From Conidiobolus incongruus B7586 (Eukaryota; Entomophthoromycota; Entomophthoromycetes; Entomophthorales; Conidiobolaceae), in the NCBI GenBank assembly GCA_000697335.1, contig JNEM01008542.1, forward strand, positions 1-26,220: DNA of 26,220 nucleotides, written 5' to 3'. Numbering within the stretch: position 1 is the stretch's first letter; the number at the start of each line of letters is the position of its first letter. Of this stretch, positions 11,527 through 22,175 are shown one piece after another. The notes under the pieces are model-generated. The model made no database searches. It saw only the letters and a list, made by a program, of their open reading frames with translations, and was not told where the DNA came from. Made by a program: the position numbers and the translations under genes.

Positions 11527-11718
11527 TCAATATAATGAAGTAATATTAAATGTGGTTGAATTAACCGCCTGTGATGTATAAGAGTAAATCAAAAGTATTT
11601 TGAAATTTATTACTGAAATATGATGGTACAATTTGGATCCTTGCCCCAAAATCTTATGATATTCTAAAAATATCACCTTATCAGTTACCCTTCTAAGAAC
11701 TTGAAGTTTATAAACCAT
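11527..11718 (-). CDS. Doubtful small ORF, unidentified
   Basis: This is an ATG-initiated open frame of 63 codons in the C-D spacer, in a patch slightly richer in G+C than its neighbours. The peptide starts MVYKLQVLRRVTDKVIFLEY and shows no signal peptide, membrane span or motif that I recognise. It has no visible promoter arrangement like that of the tyrosinase genes. It could be a remnant of an old mobile element or gene, or chance; I favour a remnant or chance over a working gene. Confidence 0.12.
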   Translation of the reverse strand: MVYKLQVLRRVTDKVIFLEYHKILGQGSKLYHHISVINFKILLIYSYTSQAVNSTTFNITSLY

Positions 11719-12911
11719 TTAGTATTCACAAATAAACCCTCTACTCTATTCACTTTAAAATTAACCTATATATTTTACTTATTTTTTGGCTATTTACCCA
11801 CTATACTTCCTTATTGCAGATTTTTCTTTCGAGATTGAGTTTACCGCTTTAAAAATATCAATTCGAGATTATCCAAATTTTAGAATTATTAATGCAAATT
11901 ATAATGAATTATATATAAATTTTTAGATTCAGTTCAATTAAAATTAATCAAGTTTATAATCAAATTTAAGCAAATTTCATTCAAAATTCATATTCTATTA
12001 ATTTTAGATTAATCTTAACAATTCAATGTGTGGTTTAATCCAATGCAATTTGCAATTGATTAGTAGAGAATGTATTCATTGAAGTATATTTTAAAATTTT
12101 GTTTTTATAATATTCTGCGTTCCTATCAAATAATATGTTTATTGATGTCACTTGGATATTAATAAAAATTTAGTTTCAGGAAAAGATGATTTTCTGATTC
12201 ATATTTGATTTAAAAGTTAATTGGCATAAATATGGAGTTAATTTTTCTAAATATGATATTTATTTGATTAAAATTTGTTAGCGATAATCATTGAGCGTTT
12301 ATCATTTTATAACTAGATATAATTACTCGATTATTTTAAATAACCCTTGAAATATACTATAAGCATTAATAATCAGAATAAAGTAATTTAATGCCTATCA
12401 GTTTATTATGAGTAATATTGAAAGTCAAATGAATTCACAGATTAAATGATTTTTGATAATATATATCTTTATAATATACTATTAACATTGAAATTCCAAC
12501 AAATTCTAACAACTTGATAATAGAAATAACCTTTACATATTGAGATATTAATAATGAATCAAAACAAAGTACATAGTATTAATATCAAAATAAAGGTGCT
12601 TACAGTGTATTTAGTTTCAAATATGATAATCACCTAGTATTTAATAAACAAATCCTCCACCAATAGATTAATATTTAACAAAAGGAGTTTGAAACAGAAC
12701 TGCCATGGATATTAAATTTAAGGAACCATATAATCAATGAAAATCGGCCATATTCACTTTTATACATTTAATATATAGTAATCTATCAAGATATATCTGA
12801 TATAGATAGATCCAATATTTCAGAAAAATTTTATTGATTAATTAACTCTAATAACTGATCAAAAGTAATTTGGGGTAGAAAATTTTATACAAAATAATAT
12901 GAAACTATGTA

Positions 12912-13129
12912 GGGGAAATATAAATTAATCAATTTTTATTGATAATTCTCAAATTTGAACAAATAATTCATTATTGAATTTGGATATCATGATATCATCA
13001 TTAAAATTATATATATTTTTATCAAAAAGTAATTTTTTTAAAGATCACCTCCCAAATTATTATTCGGTATAACCAAATTTTTTTTTGGAAAAATTTAACA
13101 TTTACAAGTACCTGGATTTGATATATAAG
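12912..13129 (+). promoter_or_regulatory. Putative promoter of tyrosinase copy D
   Basis: GGGGAAATATAAATT lies at 12912-12926 (325 bp before the ATG), CTCCCAAATTA at 13049-13059 (188 bp) and TATATAAG at 13122-13129 (115 bp). All three sit about 25 bp further from the start than in the other copies, as expected if only the leader is longer. The sequence TTGATATATAA around the TATA box is shared with copy E. AATTTAATATTTATTCA at 13167-13183 also recurs in E (24291-24307). Confidence 0.5.
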
Positions 13130-13236
13130 AGAAATTATCGTCATTAATTTATCATTACATAAACATAATTTAATATTTATTCAAATCATATTTTATATCT
13201 ATATATTATTTAATATATATTTACTTTTAATTAATT

Positions 13237-14580
13237 ATGAAATTTATTCCTACCTTAATCTTATCGATTTTCATTACGTATACAGTTGCTCAAACAGGAT
13301 GTCCAAATGGTATCAGAACTCGTCCTAATTATTTGAGTTTGAGTCAAGCTGAAAAAGATCGATTCCATAATGCCATAAAAACTTTGAACAGCCAACAAGG
13401 AAATAACTTGTATGCTAATTTCACAGCTACTCACTATGCTGTTGGAAGTGGAGCTCATGGTACTCCAGGTTTCTTCGTATGGCACAGAAAATTCATTAGA
13501 GAATTTGAAAAAGCACTACAAGCAATTGATCCATCTATCATGCTTCCTTATTGGGATTGGACTAGAGACTCTCAAGCTCCTGAAAGAAGTCCAATCTTTG
13601 CCTTGAATAATATGGGTCCAAATGGTGGAGGAGGGAATGGTGGATGTATTGATCAAGGTACTTTTTCCGGATGGAGAGTACAAAGTGCAAATAATGGATG
13701 TGTCAGAAGATTCTTTTCAAATGGTAGAACCATTCCATCATGGACAGCTCCTGAGATTTTGGATAACTATTTGAATCAACAGCAAAGTTATGATAGGTTT
13801 AGACAAAGGATCGAAGGAACTGGTCATGCTTTAGTCCATGTTGGGATTGGTGGTAACAATGGTGATATGAGCTTCATGTACTCTACAAACGATCCAATTT
13901 TCTGGTTACATCATGCATTTATCGATTTGATTTGGTATGAATGGCAACAACGTAACCCTAGCAGAGCCAATGACTATCCTATTAATCCATCTACCACCAG
14001 ATTGGCTACTTGGGGAATTCCGGTTTCAACTACATTTAATACACAGAGTTCAGAATATTGTTATGTATATCCGAGATGGACTGTCAACGCTCCTCCAGTT
14101 GATCCAACTACTACACCAACAACTACTACAGTTACCAATACTTCAACTCGTACTACTACTACAACTATGACTACTACTACATCCACAAGTACTAGGACCA
14201 CTACTACTACAGTTACTAGATCCCCAACCACGACAAGGACTTCTACCACTACGACTACCACCACCAGATCACCTACACCTACCCGACCACCCAACAATTG
14301 TCCTGGTGGTCTCCTCGGTATTATCCTTGGATGCCGTCGCAATCGCAGGGCTCTTGATATAGCATCGCTCATCCCTCAAGTCTCCCAATTCCCAGGATTT
14401 GTTGGACCTAATGATCGTAACACCAGAGATAAAATTCGTGTACCAGCTCAAGTACCTACATCATTCCTTCAAATGAACGGTATTGATATAGCCACTGCTA
14501 TGAATGATTACCTTGAATCAGCAATTATCGCTTGTAAATTGAATTTAATGCCTAATTTCAAACCCTTAATTAGCTTATAA
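13237..14580 (+). CDS. Secreted tyrosinase copy D (complete, 447 aa)
   Basis: An intact single-ORF paralogue. The signal peptide (about residues 1-18, ending YTVAQ) is one residue longer than in B and C, so the copper ligands shift by one: CuA His66, His74 and His83, CuB His197, His201 and His226. PYWDWTRD and YCYVYPRW are present. The linker, about 64 residues, alternates Thr runs with Arg and Ser-Pro. It leads to CPGGLLGIILGC and RRNRRALD, then the family's C-terminal tail with SFLQMNGID and ESAIIACKLN. Bases 13286-13981 are identical to copy C. Beyond that point D switches to resemble copy B (for example the Ser-Thr-Thr-Arg-Leu-Ala-Thr-Trp-Gly stretch), and its tail is closest to copy A, so the gene is a mosaic. 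It is divergent from C and convergent with psi1. Expected role is secreted phenol or catechol oxidase. Confidence 0.97.
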   Translation: MKFIPTLILSIFITYTVAQTGCPNGIRTRPNYLSLSQAEKDRFHNAIKTLNSQQGNNLYANFTATHYAVGSGAHGTPGFFVWHRKFIREFEKALQAIDPSIMLPYWDWTRDSQAPERSPIFALNNMGPNGGGGNGGCIDQGTFSGWRVQSANNGCVRRFFSNGRTIPSWTAPEILDNYLNQQQSYDRFRQRIEGTGHALVHVGIGGNNGDMSFMYSTNDPIFWLHHAFIDLIWYEWQQRNPSRANDYPINPSTTRLATWGIPVSTTFNTQSSEYCYVYPRWTVNAPPVDPTTTPTTTTVTNTSTRTTTTTMTTTTSTSTRTTTTTVTRSPTTTRTSTTTTTTTRSPTPTRPPNNCPGGLLGIILGCRRNRRALDIASLIPQVSQFPGFVGPNDRNTRDKIRVPAQVPTSFLQMNGIDIATAMNDYLESAIIACKLNLMPNFKPLISL

Positions 14581-16225
14581 TAACTATTCAAAGAAATTAA
14601 TTTATTAATAAATATCAAGTATCAATTATAATTATTTTAATCATATTAAAATTTTTATAATATAATATTAATTAAAAATTATTTTATTTATAAAAATTTT
14701 TAATTATTTAAATTATTATTTTAAAAATATTTAATATAAATATATTTATTATTAATAATTTTAATTATTGTATCTAATATTCTCTTCATATTAGAAATAA
14801 TAATGATATATTAATTGTATCAAATAATATTTTAACCAAAATATTTTTTTAAAAATAAAAATTTGATTTAAATTTGACAATTTTAATTTTATGTTGATAT
14901 AATAAGAAATTCTCTATTTCTGTTTATATATATAATTTTTAATATATATATTTATCTTAAGTAATTTTGTAATTTTATAGTTTTCTTTTATTATAAATTA
15001 AATGGATTTTAGAATATAAATGACACTATAATATATTGTCTTTAACTTTATTAATAATATTGTATTTTAATTATCTTTTTAGAAATTTAATTATTATTTG
15101 AATTATTTTTCAAAGTTTATCTAAGTTATATCTAATTATAACTTAATTAACTATAAAATAATCCATGATTTCTAATATAGTATTTTTTGAACAATACATA
15201 AATATTTTTGATTTTTAACTGTAGAGCATAAAAAGGATTAATTTTTTATAAAAGATGTAACTGAAATTTAATATAACTTAATTTTTTTTTCAATATACAG
15301 AATAATATAATTATTATCATTAAAGTTAAAATTTATAAATTTCATCTGAAATAAAATAAAATATAACTATAATTAATGGGTATAATTTTTGAAATTATAT
15401 AATATAATGAGAGTTTAAATAATTTCAATATAATCAAATAATAAATATTCTTTTATAATAATTTGGAATCAAAAATTTTCAAATTATATCTAAAATATTT
15501 AATAAATATGTATAATAATATCGAAACTTATATATAAATTTAACTGGAGTTTAAATCATATTTTATTTATTTTATTTATTTTTATGGAAATTTAATTTTT
15601 TTATAAACTTTTTATCCAAAAATATTACAATTAATTATAACTTTTCTTTTATGATAATATAAATATGGTAAAATTTAAAAGAATTTTAGGAAATAATTAT
15701 ATAAAGAATATAATAAAAATCATATTTTTAACAAAAAATTGCTTAATTCAATCTAATTATACTCTGAATATTTGTATATTCTTAAAATAAATTTAAAATA
15801 AATATATTACTATAGTTTTTGAATTATCCAAAAAATTAAATTTTTAAAATTAAGAAGTTAGAATTCATAAAATGAAAGTAAGACATATATATATATATAA
15901 TTTCTCTATTAATTTATTAATTTAGGGTAATTATTTATAAAATTCATAAATATATTATAATTAATATTTTAATACTTTTATTATTTAAAATTGATTAAAT
16001 AATATTTGCAATCTTTTTAAATTATATTTTAAAAAATATATATCATGAAAACTTAAATTTTTAAACCTATGTTTTTAGTTTTATAAATATAAATAAATAA
16101 ATCACAAAAAGTATATTAAATATAGAATCAAAATTTATAGTGTAGTCAACATTTTATAATTTATTGTTAATTGTTTAGAGTATATTTAAATTAATCAGGT
16201 ATTTTTAAAGAAATATTCTATTAAG
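14581..16225. other. Very AT-rich convergent spacer between D and psi1
   Basis: This is almost pure A/T with short TA runs (for example near 15885-15899). It must contain the 3' UTR of copy D. No ORF, RNA gene or repeated block is recognisable. Confidence 0.6.
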
Positions 16226-16299
16226 TTCCAAACTAATCAGAGCCCTGAAACTAGAAAGTAAGTTCAATTTGCAAGCTATTGCAAGGCTTCTGGAAAGTA

Positions 16300-16613
16300 G
16301 TCTTGCGATAAAGATCACGTGAGCTCGATGAAACGGGCCAAAGATGGCTAACTAGATACTTTAGAGGAGTTTTATTAAAATAGCAAGATCTAGGGCTTGG
16401 CCCTGATCGAAGTGATCCCTCAGCAAATATCTGTCCAGTGACTATTTTATAGTGTGGTTGATCCTTGGCCAATGTGTTGAGGCTCCAGCTTCTGCTATAG
16501 TCTGGAATTTTCCATTGTGCAAGGGTTGTTCCTGATATTTGTGAGTGGATTACATCTGGAATCTTGACGGACGGTTAAAATTGAAAGGCGAGCGGACCTC
16601 CCGATCCGCGACA
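16300..16613 (-). other. Insertion in the tail of psi1 containing an unidentified open frame
   Basis: This G+C-richer segment splits the psi1 codons for the conserved YLQSAIIACK region. A version of those codons stands on both sides (16276-16299 and 16614-16635), like a diverged target-site duplication of about 20 bp. On the minus strand one frame is stop-free for 107 codons, 16574 down to 16254, and runs out of frame into the tyrosinase tail. There is no ATG at its beginning. The translation includes GTTLAQWKIPDYSRSWSLNT and LRSGPSPRSCYFNKTPLKYL, which look protein-like but which I do not recognise. The end near 16580-16613 has a small hairpin (GCGGA...TCCGC). It may be a captured gene fragment or a non-autonomous mobile element. 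Confidence 0.55.
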
Positions 16614-17259
16614 CTATAATTGCAGATTGAAAGTATTTTTCTAAAATGATAGCAAAATCAGTATCACTAATTGCTTTGAAAGAAGTCTAATCTTGAGTGG
16701 AAACTCAAATTTTATTTAAAACATTACAATTTTTGTGCCCAAATTAAATTATGCGAACTTAGAGACTTGAGGGACGAGAGCTTGAATATTCAGGGCACGA
16801 CGACTGGTACCACATCTAGTAATTACACTGAATTCTACTCTAGAGCAGCTTCCAAATCCATTAGTAGTTCTGATTGATCTGATTTTTATAGTTCCTCTAG
16901 CTGTCGTAGTATTAATAGTTGAAGGTTGAATATTACATTCAATTCCTTGGCCAGTAGTGATGGATGATGTAGCAGTAGATCTGATAGACGAACAAGAGAT
17001 TCCAGTTGGTGGATTATTATGATTGAGAATTGGTGCATATACAGTCCATCTTGGATAAGTAACACAGCGCTCTGAGTTTTGAATATTATATTTAGCTGAA
17101 ACTGAATTCCTCAATTAGCCAATAATTCTGCATCAGGACTAGAGGGATAATTATTGGTTACATTAGGACGACGCAGTTGCCAAACATATCAGATTATATA
17201 AATAAATGACTGATTTGACCAGAAAATTGGGTCATTTATAGAACACCTAAAACTCATAC

Positions 17260-17802
17260 CATTATTACCTTCGATAGCAGTATGTATCAAAGCATGGCCA
17301 GTACTTTCAATTCGTTGTCTGAATCGAATGTATGGTTATTGAGTATTCAAATAATAGCTCAAAATTCCTCGAGCTGTGCATGATGGAATGGCTCTACCAT
17401 TGATAAAGTATCTAGCTACACAGTATTATTGGTGGTTTGTACTCTTGATCCAATAAATGGATCTCTTATAATGCATCCTCCAGTTCCGTAGCTACTACCA
17501 TTAGGATCCATGTTACTTTTATGAAAAGATCACACTTCTCTCGAGAACTTGGGAGTCTCTAGTCCAGTTTCAGTATGGAGTATGAGGCTAGAATCGATGC
17601 TTTAAGGTGGTTTCTCAAGTACTCGAATGAATTTTCTGTGCTATACAAAGGATGATGGTAAATTGTGAGCTACACTTGGAACAACGCTATGAGTGCTGTT
17701 AAATTGAAATATTAATTTCTTGTTTACTGTTGAAAGTTTTGATAGCATTGAGGAATATATCTTGACCTGACTGACTCATACTGAGATAATTAGGACGTTG
17801 AA
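17260..17802 (-). repeat. Inverted repeat arm 1 (psi1 side)
   Basis: This 543-bp arm aligns gap-free with 21011-21553 in inverse orientation. Base by base I find two mismatches (opposite 21018 and 21482), i.e. over 99% identity. The identity stops abruptly at both ends, beyond which psi1 and psi2 are only loosely similar. Confidence 0.95.
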
Positions 17803-17957
17803 AAATACCATTTGGATACTCTGATAGAGTGTTTGTAGTGTTAGAGAAATTTTTAACAAGAATTAAAAATTTCATAATTTAAATTAATTTTAAATAATAA
17901 ATATAAAATTATTTGAAACAATAGTTTATTTAAATTCAACAAATGTTTTAAATGTTC

Positions 17958-18190
17958 ATTATATATAATAGATATCATAGAATAACAGTCTAGCCATCAC
18001 TCAATTTATTCGAGATGCTTGGTTAGTATTGGGAGTACACCTGATAACATTACTATCAGCAAATTACCCAATTCCAAAATATTATATATACGAATAAATT
18101 TTGAATTAAATTTTAATACTAATGTAATGGTTTAATATTGCTTCAATAATTCATCAAACTCAATTAGGTTGGATTTATTTTATAATTCCC
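17958..18190 (-). promoter_or_regulatory. Relict promoter of psi1
   Basis: On the strand of psi1, GGGAATTATAAAAT (18177-18190, about 315 bp before the old ATG), TACTCCCAATA (18027-18037, about 160 bp) and TATATAAT (17958-17965, about 90 bp) occupy the positions of the three elements upstream of the intact copies. The distal element differs slightly from the GGGAAATATAAATT of the intact genes, as expected after decay. It supports the view that psi1 was once an independently transcribed gene. Confidence 0.4.
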
Positions 18191-18227
18191 TTAAATTTGT
18201 TTTAAATTTATTTCGTTATCTCAGATG

Positions 18228-18420
18228 CCATACTGTTTGTGGCAATCAGGAATTCCGAAAAGATTATGGACGAAACTTGAGGAAGTAGGTGCGCCATCAG
18301 GGCTTGGATCAATCCGCTGATAATGAAGGGAGAGTGCTCAACCAGCTGGCTAGCCAGCGAGATTGCAAGCATTTGATTGTAGGGAGCTGGGCCACATTAA
18401 TCAATTTGAAATGTTCAAAG
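18228..18420. other. G+C-richer island 1 between the pseudogenes
   Basis: An abrupt rise in G+C with short open frames on both strands. On the minus strand, for example, about 39 codons end at a stop near 18228 and include RIDPSPDGAPTSSSFVHN. No family is recognised. It is probably a fragment of a gene or mobile element that entered the region. Confidence 0.35.
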
Positions 18421-18497
18421 ATTTAAATGAAATTAATTGTCAATTAAACTAGAATTAAACTTACTATTTATACTGTTTGTTTATTCGTGGAGGTTGA

Positions 18498-18698
18498 AGA
18501 GGATTTATAATTGAAGATAGTGATTGCGAAAAGGTGTATGCGCGTGTGCGTGGCCCACAATGGTGGGGTACGGCCGTTGATAAAGAGCTGGCCGAGGTAG
18601 TGATCACGAAGTGTTCTGATCAGCTGGTAACTCGAGCTAAGTGCTCGGAATTCTATTCAGGATGGAACAGTGAGATTGAAGATGTAGGTTCATGTTGA
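18498..18698 (+). pseudogene. Unidentified coding-like fragment, 66 open codons
   Basis: Inside a second island of markedly higher G+C (about 18481-18720), one plus-strand frame is stop-free for 66 codons and then ends in TGA at 18696-18698. It contains no Met, so it cannot be a complete gene. It could be an internal or terminal exon or a broken gene remnant. The translation includes EKVYARVRGPQWWGTAVDKE and four Cys residues, and resembles ordinary protein in composition. I do not recognise the family. Its G+C content is closer to that of the insertion in psi1 than to anything else in the spacers, so both could be debris from the same source; I see no direct sequence match between them. Confidence 0.3.
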
Positions 18699-20932
18699 AA
18701 CTTGCGGAGGTGTCATCGTTTTTATTCAAAACCTATTATTAAAAGTATTATTTTGTTTAATGATTTGAATCAATCTTCTAATTATAATATCAGTGATATT
18801 AATGGGATTTATAATTTGATTTTAATAATTTTTTTGATGGTCAAACGGCAATTTGATTTGATTCGATTTGATTTTATTCAGTAGAAAATTATAATAATAA
18901 AAAATTAGTATTAAACAATTAGTTTGAAGGGTATTATCAAGATTCTGGAATATGAAAGTATAATATCAAATGATTATTGAATAATTTAAATATACATATT
19001 GTAAGTATACTCTATACAACTTTTATGATTTGAGATAATACTAATATCATAAAGTGATTACAAAAATTAAATTCTGAATTTAGAAATACTTAATGTTCAT
19101 AATATATACTAAAAAAATACAAATATTGATATTTGTGGTAATTGAAAACAATTGTTTAATAATGTATGGTAATTAATAATTTATGCTTAAATATTATTAA
19201 CGTGAATACATTTTCAAAATATTCAAATATATATTTATTTTTAATCTATTAATATTCAAAGAATATTTAGATTACTTATCTGTCTTTTATAGAACTAACA
19301 AAAAAAAGTTAAAATTTAAATCTACTTATATTTCAAAAAAATTAATATTGAGTTTTAGATCATCTCAATATAATATCAATATAATGTATATTAAGTTTAA
19401 TGTTTATTATTTTCTAGAAATATTTTTCTAATAAGGTATGCTTTCATCATTGATTGTGGTAGGATAAAAACATATTCAATAAATCAGAGTTATACACTTT
19501 TTATAGGACATAGAGTTGAAATAACTGACATTCATATATCCAACATATATTTTGTTATAGAGAATTTTAATATAACTTGTATGTTTAATATATTTTAAAA
19601 ATATTCAAAATTCAATTATTTTGTAATTATAATTTTAATTACCAATTAATTTGTTCTAAGTTTTTTAAAATATATGATAAATGATCAAGGCCTTCTAGAG
19701 AATTATGATAATTAAGTAATATTCTAATTATTAATAGATCTTAGCATATTTCACTTTTTTGCTAATTATAGTAAATCACTATAGTTTCATAGCTACTTCT
19801 TAGATTATATCGATTAAAAAATTGAAATCATTTATTTGCAATTAAATCTAATTGGATAATGCATTATTGAATTAATATTATGAAATTTTATATTGCTTCA
19901 ATATTCAATATTTATTATAAAAGAATATTTTTAATCATTTTTATCCCTCATTCAACTATAGTAATTGAGAATTTAGAAACATTTTAAAATTATCAATTTC
20001 ATTGATTGGATGAATTAATTTATTCAATTTAAATAATAGTGTTTGAATAAGTATTGTTTTGAACATGAATTAATTTGATCCCAATTAATGAAATAATAGG
20101 AAATAGTTTAATAACCGAGTATTAAATATTTTATATATTAAATATATTGATTTAAGAAATAAATAATTCCATTGTTATATTTAGTGAAAAGATTGAATAG
20201 ATTTAGTAATGAAATACAGAATAAATATTTTATATTATCTCAGTCAAAATCTTGAATTGTTAAGACCTGTATTTCAAATAGATAATATCCAGGTTGTATT
20301 TATCGTTAGATAGATTAATGGTTTCTTGGTAATACTTGACGTGCAATACCAATGTATATTATAAAACTACACAAGATTAAAACTTTTACTGAGTGTAAAA
20401 TCTAGATATAAAACACTTTTGAAATAACAAGAGTACTTTTATAAAAAAGATAAAAATAAAGTGAAACCCAAAAACAAACTTGTTTATTTTCATTAGCTTC
20501 TAATAATATAAATAATAATATTATTTTAGTAATATTGTATATTTTATATTTGTAATACTGATACCTTCATCTAAAATGTAAACATGAAATAAGATAGTTT
20601 TTATGCTTGATATGGGTAACTATAAAAGGCTTTATAGAAAATTTTGGATTGAATGTAGATTAAGACATCATAAAATTCAGTATTTTAAATCACTCAATTG
20701 ATGGGAATAGGTTGAGAAAGGTGGCTATAACTAAATCTAGGGATTGCAAATTAAAATTGAATAGAATAAGCTCACAAACACATCTCATCTGAAGTCGCAG
20801 ACATCAAATAAGAGTTAAGATATCATTTTATGATTATTTTCTAATTGTAAAAAGAATGGTAAGATCAGTTATACTAACTGTATAATTATTGTAATATAGT
20901 AATTTTTCTTTTAAATATTTTAGGTAATAAAT

Positions 20933-22175
20933 CTGAAATATATTGTATCAAATGTTTTTGCCTTTTTGATTGCGCCCAGATTACCATATTGAGTTGTTCA
21001 AATAGTATTTTTCAACATCCTAATTATCTCAGTATGAGTCAGTCAGGTCAAGATATATTCCTCAATGCTATCAAAACTTTCAACAGTAAACAAGAAATTA
21101 ATATTTCAATTTAACAGCACTCATAGCGTTGTTCCAAGTGTAGCTCACAATTTACCATCATCCTTTGTATAGCACAGAAAATTCATTCGAGTACTTGAGA
21201 AACCACCTTAAAGCATCGATTCTAGCCTCATACTCCATACTGAAACTGGACTAGAGACTCCCAAGTTCTCGAGAGAAGTGTGATCTTTTCATAAAAGTAA
21301 CATGGATCCTAATGGTAGTAGCTACGGAACTGGAGGATGCATTATAAGAGATCCATTTATTGGATCAAGAGTACAAACCACCAATAATACTGTGTAGCTA
21401 GATACTTTATCAATGGTAGAGCCATTCCATCATGCACAGCTCGAGGAATTTTGAGCTATTATTTGAATACTCAATAACCATGCATTCGATTCAGACAACG
21501 AATTGAAAGTACTGGCCATGCTTTGATACATACTGCTATCGAAGGTAATAATGTAAAATATAAGCTTTATTTGCTCTACAAATGGCCCAATTCACTAGTT
21601 AAATTATTCATTCTAGACATAATTTGATAAAAATGGCAGCAAAGGTATCCAGATTTAGCTAATTCAAAAAAAATCCACAAACCACAAATCTTGCAACATT
21701 GAAAATTGCAGTTTCTTCTACTTACCAAATTCAAAGATATGACTATTACTATATCTATCCCGGATGGACTGTGAATGCACCGTCCGTTGATCTAAATACA
21801 GCTCCAACTGTTATCTCTACTACTACAACTTTACGATTCACATCTACTAATATTACTTCAACTAGGTCAGCCACTACCACGTCTAACCCTACTACCTCTA
21901 GCTAATTTGACAACTGTCCAATCGGAACTCTCATAGTGATCATCGGTTGCCTTACAGCTCGTCGTGCTCTTGATGATGATCATCTGTTCCTCAAATTTCT
22001 AGGTTACGTCGACCTCGATGACCGTAGCACAGCTTTTAAGATTCTTGCTCCAGCTTCATACCTTCAAAAATATGATATTGATACCACCCTTGAACTTCAA
22101 GGTTACCTTTAATTTGCAATTATTTTTTTGCAAATTGAATTTACCTAATTTCAAACTCTAATTTGGTTTTCAGTT
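20933..22175 (+). pseudogene. Decayed tyrosinase copy psi2
   Basis: The 5' end is recognisable by codons resembling the start of copy E: a CTG in place of ATG at 20933, then KYIVSNVFAFLIA. Next come RPNYLSMSQ-like, WDWTRDSQ-like, MDPNGSSYGTGGCIIRDPF, RIESTGHALIH, a poorly preserved CuB region (about 21570-21640), YPGWTVNAPSVD (about 21740), a Thr/Ser-rich linker (about 21785-21900), CPIGTLIVIIGC followed by LTARRALD (about 21915-21975), DDRSTAFKI and an FAII...KLNLPNFK-like end near 22160. Many stops and frameshifts break it, and copper ligands are missing. It keeps a Thr-rich linker whereas psi1 does not, so the two are not a simple duplicate pair. It lies in tandem with intact copy E, its closest functional relative. 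Confidence 0.92.
21011..21553 (+). repeat. Inverted repeat arm 2 (psi2 side)
   Basis: Partner of the arm at 17260-17802; paired positions sum to 38813 throughout. The arms are separated by about 3.2 kb. Both carry the same in-frame stops and frame disruptions, so the lesions predate the event that made the arms identical. Confidence 0.95.

Larger units (their letters stand above)
7722..13236. other. 5.5-kb AT-rich spacer between divergent copies C and D
   Basis: The outer 300 bp on each side hold the promoters of C and D. Near 9541-9995 there is a less AT-rich patch of unknown origin, and at 10551-10618 a near-perfect AT palindrome, both listed separately. A 63-codon ATG-initiated ORF on the minus strand at 11527-11718 has no recognisable motif and is the only other coding-like signal. 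Otherwise I see only AT-rich sequence with short A or T runs and no RNA gene. Confidence 0.55.
16226..17875 (-). pseudogene. Decayed tyrosinase copy psi1
   Basis: Read on the minus strand, an ATG-AAA-TTT start at 17875 is followed by recognisable family segments. These are RPNYLSMSQ-like (about 17800-17760), WDWTRDSQ-like remains, NGSSYGTGGCII, RIESTGHALIH (about 17300), YPRWTVYAP (about 17040), CGTSRRALN and VPQVSKF (about 16750), and a tail with YFQSAII (about 16615-16635). The frame is broken by several stops and frameshifts, and copper ligands are lost. The last open stretch (16749-17114) covers the linker and start of the C-terminal region, and that linker has lost its Thr runs. The tail is interrupted by an insertion of about 314 bp, after which ACKLNLL-like codons resume at about 16280. 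Residues such as GGCI.R.PF and IESTGHAL ally it with copy E. Bases about 17260-17802 are almost identical to psi2 in inverse orientation. Upstream promoter-like elements are still recognisable. Confidence 0.93.
17876..20932. other. Spacer between divergent pseudogenes psi1 and psi2
   Basis: The first 320 bp hold the relict promoter of psi1. Bases about 18228-18720 contain two G+C-richer islands, listed separately. The remainder, about 18721-20932, is AT-rich with no recognisable gene, RNA or repeat. The upstream region of psi2 does not show the three promoter elements found at the other copies. Confidence 0.55.

Noticed and set aside
7722-13236. The whole C-D interval as one giant palindrome
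   Set aside because: The upstream regions of C and D do not match each other beyond short promoter motifs; only the coding cores are inverted copies.
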